Source: Ignavibacteriales bacterium
GTDB lineage: Bacteria; Bacteroidota; Ignavibacteria; UBA10030
Assembly: GCA_026390575.1 (NCBI GenBank)
Contig: JAPLFR010000016.1
Coordinates: 248,001-312,000 of the forward strand
Reading direction: 5' to 3'
Length of the DNA: 64,000 bases
A model generated the notes under the pieces. It was not told the DNA's origin and did not search any database. It saw only the letters and a list, made by a program, of their open reading frames with translations. The translations under genes and the position numbers were made by a program. How positions within the stretch are numbered: position 1 is the first letter of the stretch; each line of letters starts with the position of its first letter. Shown piece by piece: positions 8,864 through 16,875 of this stretch.

Positions 8864-9441
8864 TTATGACATTTCAAACAGGTATTGGGAATATTGTGCT
8901 TGGTGTGGCAGCCAGCGCAATCATCCATTTTCATTCCGTCCCATGATGCAGACTTTATCCCGGAGATGGAACTTCCCCAGATATCGCGGCTGTACCCGCT
9001 GATGCGATTGCGTTCATAAGTGCGTAAACTGTCGGTTGTTCCATGCGGACCATGACATTGATCACACTTTATGCTGGCAAGTTTGACGTGCGAGGCGTGA
9101 GAGAAGTATGCGTTCTGCGGCTGGCGCGCATACACCAGCCAAGGAATCTCGCGATTCTGCTTTACGTATTCTTCAACGAGCTTTTTTTCGTGAGGTGATG
9201 TACCGATGATGTCTGCATGACATTCACTGCATTTGCTGAGTGTTGGAATTCCCGTAAACCGTCCATCATCTTTGAATGCGTGACAATTGTCGCATGTCAT
9301 TCCGGCAGTTTCAGTATGGATCTTATGACTGAATTGAAGCGGTTGTTCTTTTCTTTCATATAACAAATACGGGAACACAACCCACCCTACAAACAGCATA
9401 ATACACAACCCGGCGAGGAACCAAAGAAACTGAAATTTCAT
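8860..9441 (-). CDS. qrcA: Membrane-anchored pentaheme cytochrome c (QrcA/ActA-like)
   Basis: 193-residue multiheme cytochrome. An uncleaved N-terminal helix (about 4-24) anchors it, and five CXXCH motifs follow (CDNCH, CSECH, CDQCH, CAGCH, CLKCH) with FSHKIH-type distal histidines as in NapC/cytochrome c7-like proteins. QrcA proteins usually have six hemes and ActA proteins five, so the heme count leans to ActA while the gene order leans to Qrc. The ATG at 9441 lies 2 bp after the stop of the upstream gene; a TTG at 9459 would overlap that gene. It probably receives electrons from, or delivers them to, periplasmic cytochromes and passes them to the iron-sulfur/NrfD subunits. Confidence 0.87.
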   Translation of the reverse strand: MKFQFLWFLAGLCIMLFVGWVVFPYLLYERKEQPLQFSHKIHTETAGMTCDNCHAFKDDGRFTGIPTLSKCSECHADIIGTSPHEKKLVEEYVKQNREIPWLVYARQPQNAYFSHASHVKLASIKCDQCHGPHGTTDSLRTYERNRISGYSRDIWGSSISGIKSASWDGMKMDDCAGCHTKHNIPNTCLKCHK

Positions 9442-9443
9442 TA

Positions 9444-10385
9444 CTATGTTTTTCTCCAATTAGCATATGGCGAGAAGAATTCATTGAATAAATGTAAGAG
9501 TTCTTGTCTATTGAGGTGATTTAAAAAATCGGGATGCGCGAATCCGCCATCCATCATCATGGGCTGATCATCGCCTTGATTCGGAATAATCTGATCATGG
9601 ATGAATTCAGAGAGATGACGAACCTCCCTCTTCATCCATTGAACTGCTTCCTCTCCACGTACCATTGTAGATGCGAGAGCCATGGATTGAGAAGAATTCG
9701 TTTCTAATAACGTTCCTTCATAGAGCCATCCTGAAGTGTACGGGTGTGAGACCAGCTTGTGTAAATCGGCACGTATATAGGAGTTTACTCTGGTGACATT
9801 GACAGGAACTGGAAAGACCAGTTGTATATCAACGCCGTGCATGGTGAGCACAACTGTTGGGTGTGCGGAACTGTCTGATGGAAGAAAGTTGATAGCGTCG
9901 ATGCGTTGAAAGATTTGAGTGAGAAATGCATCTACGCCGATATGGCACATTCCGTCGTTCGCCTGATCCAGCCACATATGGTTCATAGAATACGCAAGGT
10001 GTGCCGGAAGATGAATACCGTCACTTACCGTCTCTTGTGCGGTTTCGTTTGCAGCGCCAACATTATCCGGTGCCGCAATTGAAAGAAAGAGATCGCAATA
10101 TCGGTGTCCGTCGTTGCCGCATCGGATAATAGATGATTCGCTGTACGGTACATATTTCGTTACCGATGAAGCGGAACAATACTGCACCAGCGACTCTTGA
10201 AGGAATGGGCAGCGCGTCTGTTGAGGATGTTCCTCGTGATGCTGCTTCAGCGAAGGACAATTCACATAGTCTTTTGATGAGCATCTCTCATTCAGTGTTT
10301 CGTGAGGCATGCTGGCAATCATTTTCTTGATTGCCGATCCCTGACAATATTTCACCTGCGCTTCACGCAGAAAAGGACAACGCAT
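9444..10385 (-). CDS. GcvH-like protein with tandem four-cysteine repeats, lipoyl lysine absent
   Basis: 313-residue protein of unusual build. The first 100 residues are two tandem copies of a cysteine module: C3/C14/C35/C43 and C59/C70/C89/C97, each opening with RCPFL-x-E-x2-V-x-YC and sharing the spacing C-x10-C-x18-20-C-x7-C. A GcvH-like domain follows from about 128 (LAYSMNHMWL). At the position of the lipoyl lysine the residue is glycine (G184 in TMHGVDIQLVFP), so it should not be lipoylated. No membrane helix or signal peptide is evident. It is second in the respiratory operon, directly before the cytochrome gene. The cysteine modules could hold zinc or iron-sulfur clusters, but this is inference. 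Its function is unknown. Confidence 0.75.
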   Translation of the reverse strand: MRCPFLREAQVKYCQGSAIKKMIASMPHETLNERCSSKDYVNCPSLKQHHEEHPQQTRCPFLQESLVQYCSASSVTKYVPYSESSIIRCGNDGHRYCDLFLSIAAPDNVGAANETAQETVSDGIHLPAHLAYSMNHMWLDQANDGMCHIGVDAFLTQIFQRIDAINFLPSDSSAHPTVVLTMHGVDIQLVFPVPVNVTRVNSYIRADLHKLVSHPYTSGWLYEGTLLETNSSQSMALASTMVRGEEAVQWMKREVRHLSEFIHDQIIPNQGDDQPMMMDGGFAHPDFLNHLNRQELLHLFNEFFSPYANWRKT

Positions 10386-10459
10386 TTACTTCGTCCCTGT
10401 CATTGAACATCAAAAATCACAATATTGAATGAATGCAATTGAGACTTGTTCATTGGAAT

Positions 10460-10759
10460 TTATTTCTTCCCTCGACGTTTTTGTTTTGGCTTGGAATCGC
10501 GCGTTAAACCTTTTTCGGATACTGCGAGTGGCTTTTCATCAACGCGCTCACCTCCGTCTGCCATTGTGATACCAAGATCGGTAACAACCAGTGCGTGATC
10601 ATCAACTTCAATAAGATTCGCTTTACGCTTTCGGACACGCACAAGAACTTCCTGAATCACTCCGTATCCAACAACCACACAACAGATGAGTGTAACAACG
10701 CCAAGAGCAATGTTCGTAACATTCAGCCAGAATGTGTTTGGATCATTCAAGTCAAACAT
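10460..10759 (-). CDS. Small single-helix membrane protein, first gene of the respiratory operon
   Basis: 99 residues with one strong hydrophobic segment (about 12-38) containing a CC pair, followed by a soluble tail with the sequence VVTDLGITMADGGERV and a very basic C-terminus (KPKQKRRGKK). I do not recognise a family. The start follows AAGGAGATAACC, a good ribosome-binding site. It lies 74 bp upstream of the next gene on the same strand and leads the seven-gene cluster, so it may be an accessory or assembly subunit of the membrane complex. A sigma-54-like sequence lies upstream (10816-10831). Confidence 0.7.
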   Translation of the reverse strand: MFDLNDPNTFWLNVTNIALGVVTLICCVVVGYGVIQEVLVRVRKRKANLIEVDDHALVVTDLGITMADGGERVDEKPLAVSEKGLTRDSKPKQKRRGKK

Positions 10760-10815
10760 GGTTATCTCCTTATTTTAAGGTTCTTTCGTATTTTTCCTGC
10801 ATCTGCATCTCCTTT

Positions 10816-10831
10816 TACAAGAACCTTGCCA
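10816..10831 (-). promoter_or_regulatory. Candidate sigma-54 promoter for the respiratory operon
   Basis: Read on the minus strand the sequence is TGGCAAGGTTCTTGTA. This fits the -24/-12 pattern TGGCAC-N5-TTGCW, with GG and the -12 element separated by ten bases, but GT replaces the usual GC at -12. Transcription would start near 10804, about 45 bases before the first gene. The presence of a sigma-54 activator gene at the other end of the cluster supports it; the non-canonical -12 weakens it. Confidence 0.4.
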
Positions 10832-10973
10832 AAATAATTCGGAATAAGAATTGACAATTTTGTGGTTATTAGAGGATTACGCTACATAAAAGAGAAGTCG
10901 TTTTCCTCCTTTTTCGGGAAAACCGACAAAGTTGTCGTGTATTCCAACATAACGAGTTAATCCCGACATACAT

Positions 10974-11010
10974 AAAAAAAGGCTCGTCTCAAACAGTAAA
11001 GACGAGCCTT
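10974..11010 (-). terminator. Intrinsic terminator downstream of the HEAT-repeat gene
   Basis: An 11-bp perfect stem (AAGGCTCGTCT at 10979-10989 with AGACGAGCCTT at 11000-11010) is followed, on the minus strand, by a run of seven T residues. It lies 34 bp after the stop codon of the HEAT-repeat gene and separates it from the respiratory operon. Confidence 0.88.
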
Positions 11011-11043
11011 GAAATAAAACACTGGATTAACAAAACTAGGTAG

Positions 11044-11484
11044 TTATTCCGTTGCAGCAATAACCGGAGCTTCGGGTTGTGCAAAACTAAAAGTTCCTTG
11101 CTTCACCAAGTTCTCATAATACCATGCACACGTCGCTTGAACTTTCGTGCTTTCGTCAAACTTTACTGCCATCTTCACCGCATAAACACCCCGTGCATCG
11201 CCAATTTTGCAGAGCGCCCACGCCGCGGCAACACGCAAATTATCATTGGTTTGATTATGCAGGATAGCCATCAGGGGAACGACAGCCCGAGACGATTGTA
11301 TTTTGCCAAGCATCAGTACGCAACTTCGTTGAAGGCCTGGATTATCGTTTGCCAACCCGACGAATAAGTTATCTTCGATAAGCGCCTTATTGGCGTTCGG
11401 TGGAAGGACTGATTCCTCCGCTACCACAGGGATTGTGAATGCGATCACTAAAAGTGACGCAAGCAGAATGATTGATTTTTTCAT
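11044..11484 (-). CDS. Secreted HEAT-repeat protein
   Basis: 146 residues. A signal peptide (KKSIILLASLLVIAFTIPVVA, cleaved near AEES) precedes about three helical HEAT-type repeats, seen in DNPGLQRSCVLMLGKI, NDNLRVAAAWALCKIGDARG and the next segment. Such domains are protein-interaction scaffolds in the periplasm. No catalytic residues are recognisable. It has its own ribosome-binding site (AAGGAGG) and its own terminator, so it is probably a single-gene unit upstream of, and separate from, the respiratory operon. A functional link to that complex is possible but unsupported. Confidence 0.78.
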   Translation of the reverse strand: MKKSIILLASLLVIAFTIPVVAEESVLPPNANKALIEDNLFVGLANDNPGLQRSCVLMLGKIQSSRAVVPLMAILHNQTNDNLRVAAAWALCKIGDARGVYAVKMAVKFDESTKVQATCAWYYENLVKQGTFSFAQPEAPVIAATE

Positions 11485-11907
11485 AACGACCTCCTTGAAA
11501 AATTGATAAACATCCGAAAAAAAGTTGGAATTTATTAGCTTATCAAATAGTACGGGAGCCGAGATGAGAAGTTCTTTATTTTCGATAAGCGGTAGAAATG
11601 GCGATACAAGAGGGATGGAATCGACGACGAATGGGACAATGCGCCTTCAGTGGAATTCTAAGATGATTGCTGAATAAGGCTATCAAGTTATTCTTATAAT
11701 TGCGACCCAGATTCAAGAGAATTAGTTGACTTGACTGTGCTATGATACATTTGCTTTGTATTGTGAAGCATTAATTGTGATCGATTTTGGGGCCAATCTG
11801 TAGCTGGCATTACGGGTCGTATCTTTATCGCAAACGTCCGCTCAATCCTTTCTCTTTTTTTTGTATATTGTAACAGAAATTACTGTTGAATAAAGGACAA
11901 CGTTCAA
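11485..11907. other. 423-bp intergenic region between divergent genes
   Basis: No gene or RNA is recognised. It should contain the promoters of the HEAT-repeat gene (minus) and the DEAD-box helicase (plus). The only promoter-like sequence I can point to is the extended -10 at 11738-11746, listed separately. Confidence 0.5.
11738..11746 (+). promoter_or_regulatory. Candidate extended -10 promoter of the helicase gene
   Basis: TGCTATGAT is an extended -10 element (TGn-TATGAT). The -35 region 17 bases upstream is poor. Transcription would begin near 11753 and leave a leader of about 155 bases before the GTG start, a length seen for RNA-helicase genes controlled by cold or by autoregulation. That reading is tentative. 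Confidence 0.33.
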
Positions 11908-13455
11908 GTGTTTAGAAAAATTGTTACAAGAATTAAGAATGTGTTCGGTGTAACTTCAAAACCTATTTCACCGCCATTAGCAGCAACGATAAAAGAACCG
12001 AAATCATCTTCAGGGCGACCTATAGGATTTCCACACGAAAAGCCAGAAGGGACACACCATCCGCGTGATCTACGAAAACGCGAGACCCATGCAGAGTATG
12101 CAGCGCGAAGAGCAAAACTTGTACAGCGTGCACTATCCTCTCCTCCTCCTCCGATCGTGCCGTCTGCACCATGGGATAGTTCGGTCTTCAAAGTTCCTGT
12201 CGTCGATGGTAAAACACGTTTTCATGATTTCGAACTTCCACGTGAGATCATGCACGCAGTGTACGATCTTAAGTTTCACTATTGTACTCCTGTGCAGGCA
12301 GAGACCCTCGTCAAGTCGCTCATTGGTGAGGATGTGACTGCGCAGGCACAAACCGGAACGGGAAAAACCGCCGCTTATCTCATTACCATTTTTACTCACT
12401 TTCTTAAACATCCCATCGAAGGGAAACGGCATCACGGCACTCCACGTGCACTGATACTCGCACCGACACGTGAGCTTGTGATGCAAATTGAGCGAGATGC
12501 GCGCGGGCTCGGCAAATATATCGCTTGCAGTATTCTGTCTATTCTCGGCGGTATGGATTATACGAAACAAGCGGAAGTTTTGAAAAGTGAACCATGCGAT
12601 ATTCTTATGTGCACTCCCGGCCGTCTGATCGATTTTATGAAAAAGAAGCTAGTGGACTTAAGCAAAGTAGAAATTCTCGTTCTCGATGAAGCCGACCGTA
12701 TGCTCAATATGGGATTCATAGATGCTGTTCGTTTCATTGTCTTAAGCACGCCGCCGAAAGCAAAACGGCAGACCATGTTCTTTTCAGCGACCATGTCATC
12801 CGAGGTCAAACGGTTAGCCGAAACCTGGACTCGGCAGGCATTCGAAGTAAACATTATGCCGGATAAGGTTGCCGTAGAAAGTGTTGAACAAATCACGTAT
12901 ATCACCACCTACAATCAAAAGGCAGCGCTCGTTTATAATCTGATTATGCAGAAGCACTTAGATCGCGTGCTGATGTTTGTCAATCGTAAAGATGAGGCAC
13001 GCCGTGTGAAGGAACTGCTCGAGACGTATGGGGTCAGCTGCGCACTTCTTTCAGGCGATGTAGAACAACATCAGCGCATCCGCAGACTGGAACGGTTCCG
13101 TGAAGGAAAGATCCGTGTGCTGGTCGCCACGGATGTCGCCTCGCGCGGGCTTCACGTCGAAGGAATCTCCCACGTTATCAATTATAATATGCCGCAAGAT
13201 GTGGAAGAGTATGTACACCGTATCGGCCGTACCGGGCGCGCCGGTGCGAACGGAATTTCAATTAACTTCGCTGACGAAGATGATGCGTACGAACTCGTGA
13301 AACTTGAAGAATATTTAGGGAAAAAAATCAAGTGCACGTATCCTGATGAAAATTTAACCGCTCCCATTCCTCCACTCCCACCGCATCGTTCAACTGAAAA
13401 AGAGGAACACGCAGGATATCACCGCCGAAATAGCTCAAGACAGAATAGAAGATAA
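11908..13455 (+). CDS. DEAD-box ATP-dependent RNA helicase (RhlB/RhlE type)
   Basis: 515-residue RNA helicase that unwinds or remodels RNA duplexes, usually in mRNA decay, ribosome assembly or cold adaptation. A basic proline-rich N-terminal extension of about 90 residues precedes the Q motif (FHDFELP...YCTPVQ). Then come motif I AQTGTGKT, PTRELV, GG, TPGRL, DEAD, SAT, and the second RecA domain with VATDVASRGLHVEGI and HRIGRTGRAG. The tail is short and basic (HRSTEKEEHAGYHRRNSSRQ). The start is GTG at 11908, preceded by AAAGGAC at suitable spacing. It stands alone, with a stem-loop after the stop (13465-13498). Confidence 0.93.
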   Translation: MFRKIVTRIKNVFGVTSKPISPPLAATIKEPKSSSGRPIGFPHEKPEGTHHPRDLRKRETHAEYAARRAKLVQRALSSPPPPIVPSAPWDSSVFKVPVVDGKTRFHDFELPREIMHAVYDLKFHYCTPVQAETLVKSLIGEDVTAQAQTGTGKTAAYLITIFTHFLKHPIEGKRHHGTPRALILAPTRELVMQIERDARGLGKYIACSILSILGGMDYTKQAEVLKSEPCDILMCTPGRLIDFMKKKLVDLSKVEILVLDEADRMLNMGFIDAVRFIVLSTPPKAKRQTMFFSATMSSEVKRLAETWTRQAFEVNIMPDKVAVESVEQITYITTYNQKAALVYNLIMQKHLDRVLMFVNRKDEARRVKELLETYGVSCALLSGDVEQHQRIRRLERFREGKIRVLVATDVASRGLHVEGISHVINYNMPQDVEEYVHRIGRTGRAGANGISINFADEDDAYELVKLEEYLGKKIKCTYPDENLTAPIPPLPPHRSTEKEEHAGYHRRNSSRQNRR

Positions 13456-13464
13456 TATCCGTAC

Positions 13465-13498
13465 ACTTCTCCGACCGCTTATAGCGATCGGAGAGGTG
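13465..13498. terminator. Stem-loop after the helicase gene
   Basis: CACTTCTCCGACCGC (13465-13479) can pair with GCGATCGGAGAGGTG (13484-13498) with one mismatch and one G-T pair. No T tract follows, so it may stabilise the mRNA end rather than terminate by itself. Confidence 0.45.
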
Positions 13499-13523
13499 TG
13501 AATAGATGCATGTAAAAGCGCGT

Positions 13524-13552
13524 TTGCATTCTTTCACATTTTCGAGTATTTT
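13524..13552 (+). promoter_or_regulatory. Candidate promoter of the aldolase gene
   Basis: TTGCAT (13524-13529), a 17-bp spacer and TATTTT (13547-13552) form a sigma-70-like pair. Transcription near 13559 would give a leader of about 140 bases before the aldolase ATG. Confidence 0.42.
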
Positions 13553-13701
13553 AAAACAGAACGTTCGGTACGGCAACGCCACTCCGTTATCGGTCGAAAC
13601 CATGATTTTTCTCTTCGGTTTTTCCGGTTGTAAGAGAACTCTCTTTCAGAAAATGGTGTTCATCAATATGTGGCTAAACTCAGAACAACGGAATATATCG
13701 T

Positions 13702-14694
13702 ATGACAACTTATAAAGAATTAGGATTGGTTAATTCGAAAGAGTTATTCCAGAAAGCTATAAAAGGCGGATACGCAATTCCGGCTTTTAATTTTAACAAC
13801 TTGGAACAATTGCAGGCAATCATCGGAGCGTGTGTGGAAACCAAATCGCCTGTCATCCTTCAAGTATCGAGCGGTGCGCGTAAATACGCAAATCAGACCT
13901 TGCTCAGGTTCCTTGCACAGGGTGCAGTGGAATATGCAAAAGAATTGGGCTACGCAATTCCTATCGTACTGCATTTAGATCACGGCGATACGTTTGAACT
14001 TTGCAAATCGTGTATTGAATCCGGATTTTCTTCGGTAATGATCGATGGTTCGCATCATCCCTACGACAAGAATGTGGAACTGACCCGCCAGGTCGTTGAA
14101 TACGCTCATAAGTATGACGTAACTGTTGAAGGCGAACTGGGCGTCTTGGCTGGCATTGAAGATGAAGTCTCCAGCGCCGTTACCCATTACACGAAGCCGG
14201 CAGAAGTGGAAGATTTTGTGAAGAAGACTGGCGTGGATTCGCTGGCGATTTCGATTGGTACATCGCACGGTGCGAATAAATTCACGCCTGCTCAATGCAC
14301 GCGATCCGCAGATGGTGTATTGAATCCACCGCCATTACGGTTTGATATTCTGGAAGAAGTGGAAAAACGAATTCCCGGTTTTCCGATCGTTCTCCATGGT
14401 GCTTCCTCTGTGCCCGTCGATTTGGTAAATATTATTAACGCTAACGGCGGTAAGTTGAAAGATGCAGTTGGTATCCCTGAAGACCAGCTTCGCAAAGCGG
14501 CAGCTTCGGCAGTGTGCAAAGTAAACATCGATTCGGATGGACGTTTGGCTATGACGGCGGCAATTCGTAAAACATTAGCAGACAACCCTGCCGAGTTTGA
14601 TCCGCGCAAGTATCTAGGACCAGCCCGCGATGCGCTCAAAGTGCTTTACAAGCACAAAGTCACAAACGTGCTTGGCAGTGCCGGCAAAGCGTAA
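13702..14694 (+). CDS. fba: Class II fructose-bisphosphate aldolase
   Basis: 330-residue zinc aldolase that interconverts fructose 1,6-bisphosphate with dihydroxyacetone phosphate and glyceraldehyde 3-phosphate in glycolysis/gluconeogenesis. The class II signature HLDHGD with zinc histidines, the VMIDGSHHPYDKN segment, VEGELGVLAG, and the phosphate-binding VLHGASSVP are all visible. It would work with pgi (54540) and the PPi-dependent phosphofructokinase (39427) in this window. The gene is followed by a strong terminator. A decayed copy of its last third plus the terminator is found 2 kb downstream (16730-16875), on the far side of two unrelated genes. Confidence 0.95.
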   Translation: MTTYKELGLVNSKELFQKAIKGGYAIPAFNFNNLEQLQAIIGACVETKSPVILQVSSGARKYANQTLLRFLAQGAVEYAKELGYAIPIVLHLDHGDTFELCKSCIESGFSSVMIDGSHHPYDKNVELTRQVVEYAHKYDVTVEGELGVLAGIEDEVSSAVTHYTKPAEVEDFVKKTGVDSLAISIGTSHGANKFTPAQCTRSADGVLNPPPLRFDILEEVEKRIPGFPIVLHGASSVPVDLVNIINANGGKLKDAVGIPEDQLRKAAASAVCKVNIDSDGRLAMTAAIRKTLADNPAEFDPRKYLGPARDALKVLYKHKVTNVLGSAGKA

Positions 14695-14718
14695 GCACTG
14701 TTTCCAATGGAATAATTG

Positions 14719-14748
14719 AAAATCCCGCCTTGAGCGGGATTTTTTTAT
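14719..14748 (+). terminator. Intrinsic terminator of the aldolase gene
   Basis: AATCCCGC (14721-14728) pairs with GCGGGATT (14734-14741) around a CTTGA loop and is followed by T residues. A mutated but recognisable copy (GATCCTGCCTTGAGCAGGAT) occurs at about 16847-16866. Confidence 0.9.
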
Positions 14749-14924
14749 TGGGCAATATCTCATTTTTCCTGCAAACACAGTAATAACAGCATTACCATAA
14801 AGAATTGCTTTCTGCAAATCCACTCACTGTGATAGGAACCCTTGAATCCTATTCTGCAGTTATTTACATTGATATTGATTTCTTTTCCACGCGTGCAAAC
14901 CACACCTTAATTCATGGAGGACGT

Positions 14925-15395
14925 ATGAGAATCACTCGCAATGTTTTTATATGTATACTCGCAATCACTCTTGCTGGATGTTCCTCGTTGGTGCTTCGTC
15001 CGGCAGATTTTTCATGGCCCATTGAAGTTGCTGTCAAACCAGACGGAAAAGGAAATATACAGGAAGCACGATATCAGGTGAGCTTCAATGTAAAAGCGCT
15101 CTTGTTTGAAGAACTGCAAGACTCGGTTGCTGTTACCAAACATACACTTCACATATTGCGCGATCACGCCGGATACTATTATATTACTGCCAAAGGTTTT
15201 AAGAATGTATATGTCTTTGGCCAGAGTGATGGCGCGCTAAAACTTGAAAAGAAAATACATGTTTCAGAGAAGGGGCTTGAAGCACCGGCCCTGAATCAAA
15301 AAGCACCATACATACATTTGATCAACGAAAATAACGAGAACGAGGTGCCTGTAGTACTAACGAAAGATGGAATTGTGGAAGGAGGAAAGAAATGA
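14925..15395 (+). CDS. Putative lipoprotein of unknown function
   Basis: 156 residues. It has a lipoprotein signal with lipobox LAGC (after MRITRNVFICILAIT), so the mature protein should be lipid-anchored facing the periplasm. The rest is a predicted soluble beta-rich domain with no family I recognise. The ATG at 14925 is preceded by GGAGG; an upstream in-frame extension to 14805 lacks a site and would bury the signal peptide. Its stop overlaps the next gene's start (ATGA), so the two form an operon. Both sit between fba and a decayed copy of the fba 3' end. Confidence 0.75.
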   Translation: MRITRNVFICILAITLAGCSSLVLRPADFSWPIEVAVKPDGKGNIQEARYQVSFNVKALLFEELQDSVAVTKHTLHILRDHAGYYYITAKGFKNVYVFGQSDGALKLEKKIHVSEKGLEAPALNQKAPYIHLINENNENEVPVVLTKDGIVEGGKK

Positions 15396-16657
15396 GAACC
15401 GCACAGAATATTATCATTCTGCTTATTATCGCTGCGGTCTCGTTAACCGCACAGCAGAAATCTGATCGAGCGATAGTTGATAAGTTTGAAAAAACCGTGA
15501 AAGGGCTCTCTCAAGCTGCGGATTCCGCAAAAACGGTACAAGATTGTGCAGACATCAATGCGACTATAGATGAGCTGGAAAGACAATTTGTAACTTATAA
15601 ACCACTGCTTGACCGCGCCCTCTATCCGGACGATTATACAAAGACAATCGCCAACCTCAAAGGGCGATTGCTCGTTCGGCAGAAAGACCTTGGTGTTATC
15701 GAAACACAATTTACCCGAATTGTCGAACTCGAAGGTCAAGTACGGGAGCTCTCCGGAAAAATTTCGAACCTCTCTCAGGAAAATGAAAGACTCATGGGGA
15801 CCGTAAAAACGCTATCAACGTCATACGCGATGAGTAAAGAAACTGATAAAGCAATGTTCGACTCTTTGAACATGGTCATTACCAAGCTCCGTCAAAACTT
15901 GAAAGATCGAGACAACTTGATCTTTGCCCTTATTGACAGTTTATTCATGCAATATGACAAGAACGTCGCTTCGATGAACGATGTTGAGAAACAGGGTATC
16001 TCCGGAAAACTCGAACGGCGAAACGTATTGACAAGTATTAAGAAATCTATTGCAGATAATTTACAATTTCTTGAATCAACGAACCTTACACCAAACGATT
16101 ACGCAGAGATAACACGCCAACATCAACGGTTTACCAGTCAGTGGAAAGGACTTGGACCGAAATTGGCAAGCATCTATTTGAGCGGAAAGCAGAAAAAGAA
16201 CGAGGTAGCATTGATAGATTCTATGCTTTCAACGTGGTCTGCAAAAGTAGACCAAAGCATATGGAAAACGCTTGCTTCTCTTCTGGAGAAAGGTGGAGTT
16301 CAACTTAAGCCGTTCTCGAGTGGCACTGAATTGACCACAAACTTTTCAGAATACGTTGGCACTGAAATAAATAATCCAAAACAAGAACCGGATGATGTAC
16401 GGGCAAAACGATATAATACATTCAATGATATGGTATGGAAAACTGATCTCAAGCCCATATGGCTGCCGGTATTAGCGGAGTCCGGTAAAATAACCGCCGA
16501 TCAGAAAGCAGATATCGAAAAGCAGGTCGACTTATGGCATAGTGCTGTAACACCGGTCTCCCCGATTGTCTATGGCCTCGTCGTCATTCTTATTGCGATA
16601 GTCATCTGGTCACTGAGCCGCTATGTCAGGAAAAAGCCCGTTGTGACAAAGACCTAG
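15392..16657 (+). CDS. Exported coiled-coil protein with C-terminal membrane helix
   Basis: 421 residues. A signal peptide (about 1-20, ending near LTAQQ) is followed by a long helical region with a coiled coil (about 105-165, VELEGQVRELSGKISNLSQENERL). A predicted globular part follows, then one C-terminal membrane helix (about 390-410, IVYGLVVILIAIVIWSLS) and a short basic tail. This places the bulk in the periplasm, anchored at the inner membrane. I recognise no family. Translational coupling to the lipoprotein gene suggests the two proteins form an envelope-spanning pair. Confidence 0.72.
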   Translation: MRTAQNIIILLIIAAVSLTAQQKSDRAIVDKFEKTVKGLSQAADSAKTVQDCADINATIDELERQFVTYKPLLDRALYPDDYTKTIANLKGRLLVRQKDLGVIETQFTRIVELEGQVRELSGKISNLSQENERLMGTVKTLSTSYAMSKETDKAMFDSLNMVITKLRQNLKDRDNLIFALIDSLFMQYDKNVASMNDVEKQGISGKLERRNVLTSIKKSIADNLQFLESTNLTPNDYAEITRQHQRFTSQWKGLGPKLASIYLSGKQKKNEVALIDSMLSTWSAKVDQSIWKTLASLLEKGGVQLKPFSSGTELTTNFSEYVGTEINNPKQEPDDVRAKRYNTFNDMVWKTDLKPIWLPVLAESGKITADQKADIEKQVDLWHSAVTPVSPIVYGLVVILIAIVIWSLSRYVRKKPVVTKT

Positions 16658-16691
16658 TTCAGGCATTTGTTATTTTTTCGTTGATACAGCC

Positions 16692-16730
16692 AAGTCCATT
16701 CTCTTCATAATACAAGAGAATGGACTTTTA
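16692..16730 (+). terminator. Terminator of the lipoprotein/coiled-coil operon
   Basis: AAGTCCATTCTCTT (16692-16705) pairs perfectly with AAGAGAATGGACTT (16714-16727) and is followed by a short T run. It lies 34 bp after the stop codon. Confidence 0.75.
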
Positions 16731-16875
16731 GTTATAACGGCGGCAATTCGAAAAACGTCAGCGGATGATCCTGCTGAGCTTGATAGACGTAAGTATGTTG
16801 TTATAACTCGCTCTGCATAGCAAGGATTACTATAGAATAATTGAAAGATCCTGCCTTGAGCAGGATATTTGTTAC
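16730..16875 (+). pseudogene. Decayed copy of the fba 3' end and terminator
   Basis: The stretch 16730-16798 aligns without gaps to 14547-14615 inside fba (both contain ACGGCGGCAATTCG) at roughly three-quarters identity by eye. After a deletion of about 65 bp, 16820-16870 aligns to the fba stop region and terminator (shared GAATAATTGAAA and CCTTGAGC). Reading frame and stop are lost. It is either the remnant of a second aldolase gene or a tail copy left by insertion of the two genes between the copies. Confidence 0.8.

Noticed and set aside
13506-13715. Small plus-strand frame in the fba leader
   Set aside because: It has no ribosome-binding site, overlaps the fba start in another frame, and the region is better read as promoter and leader.
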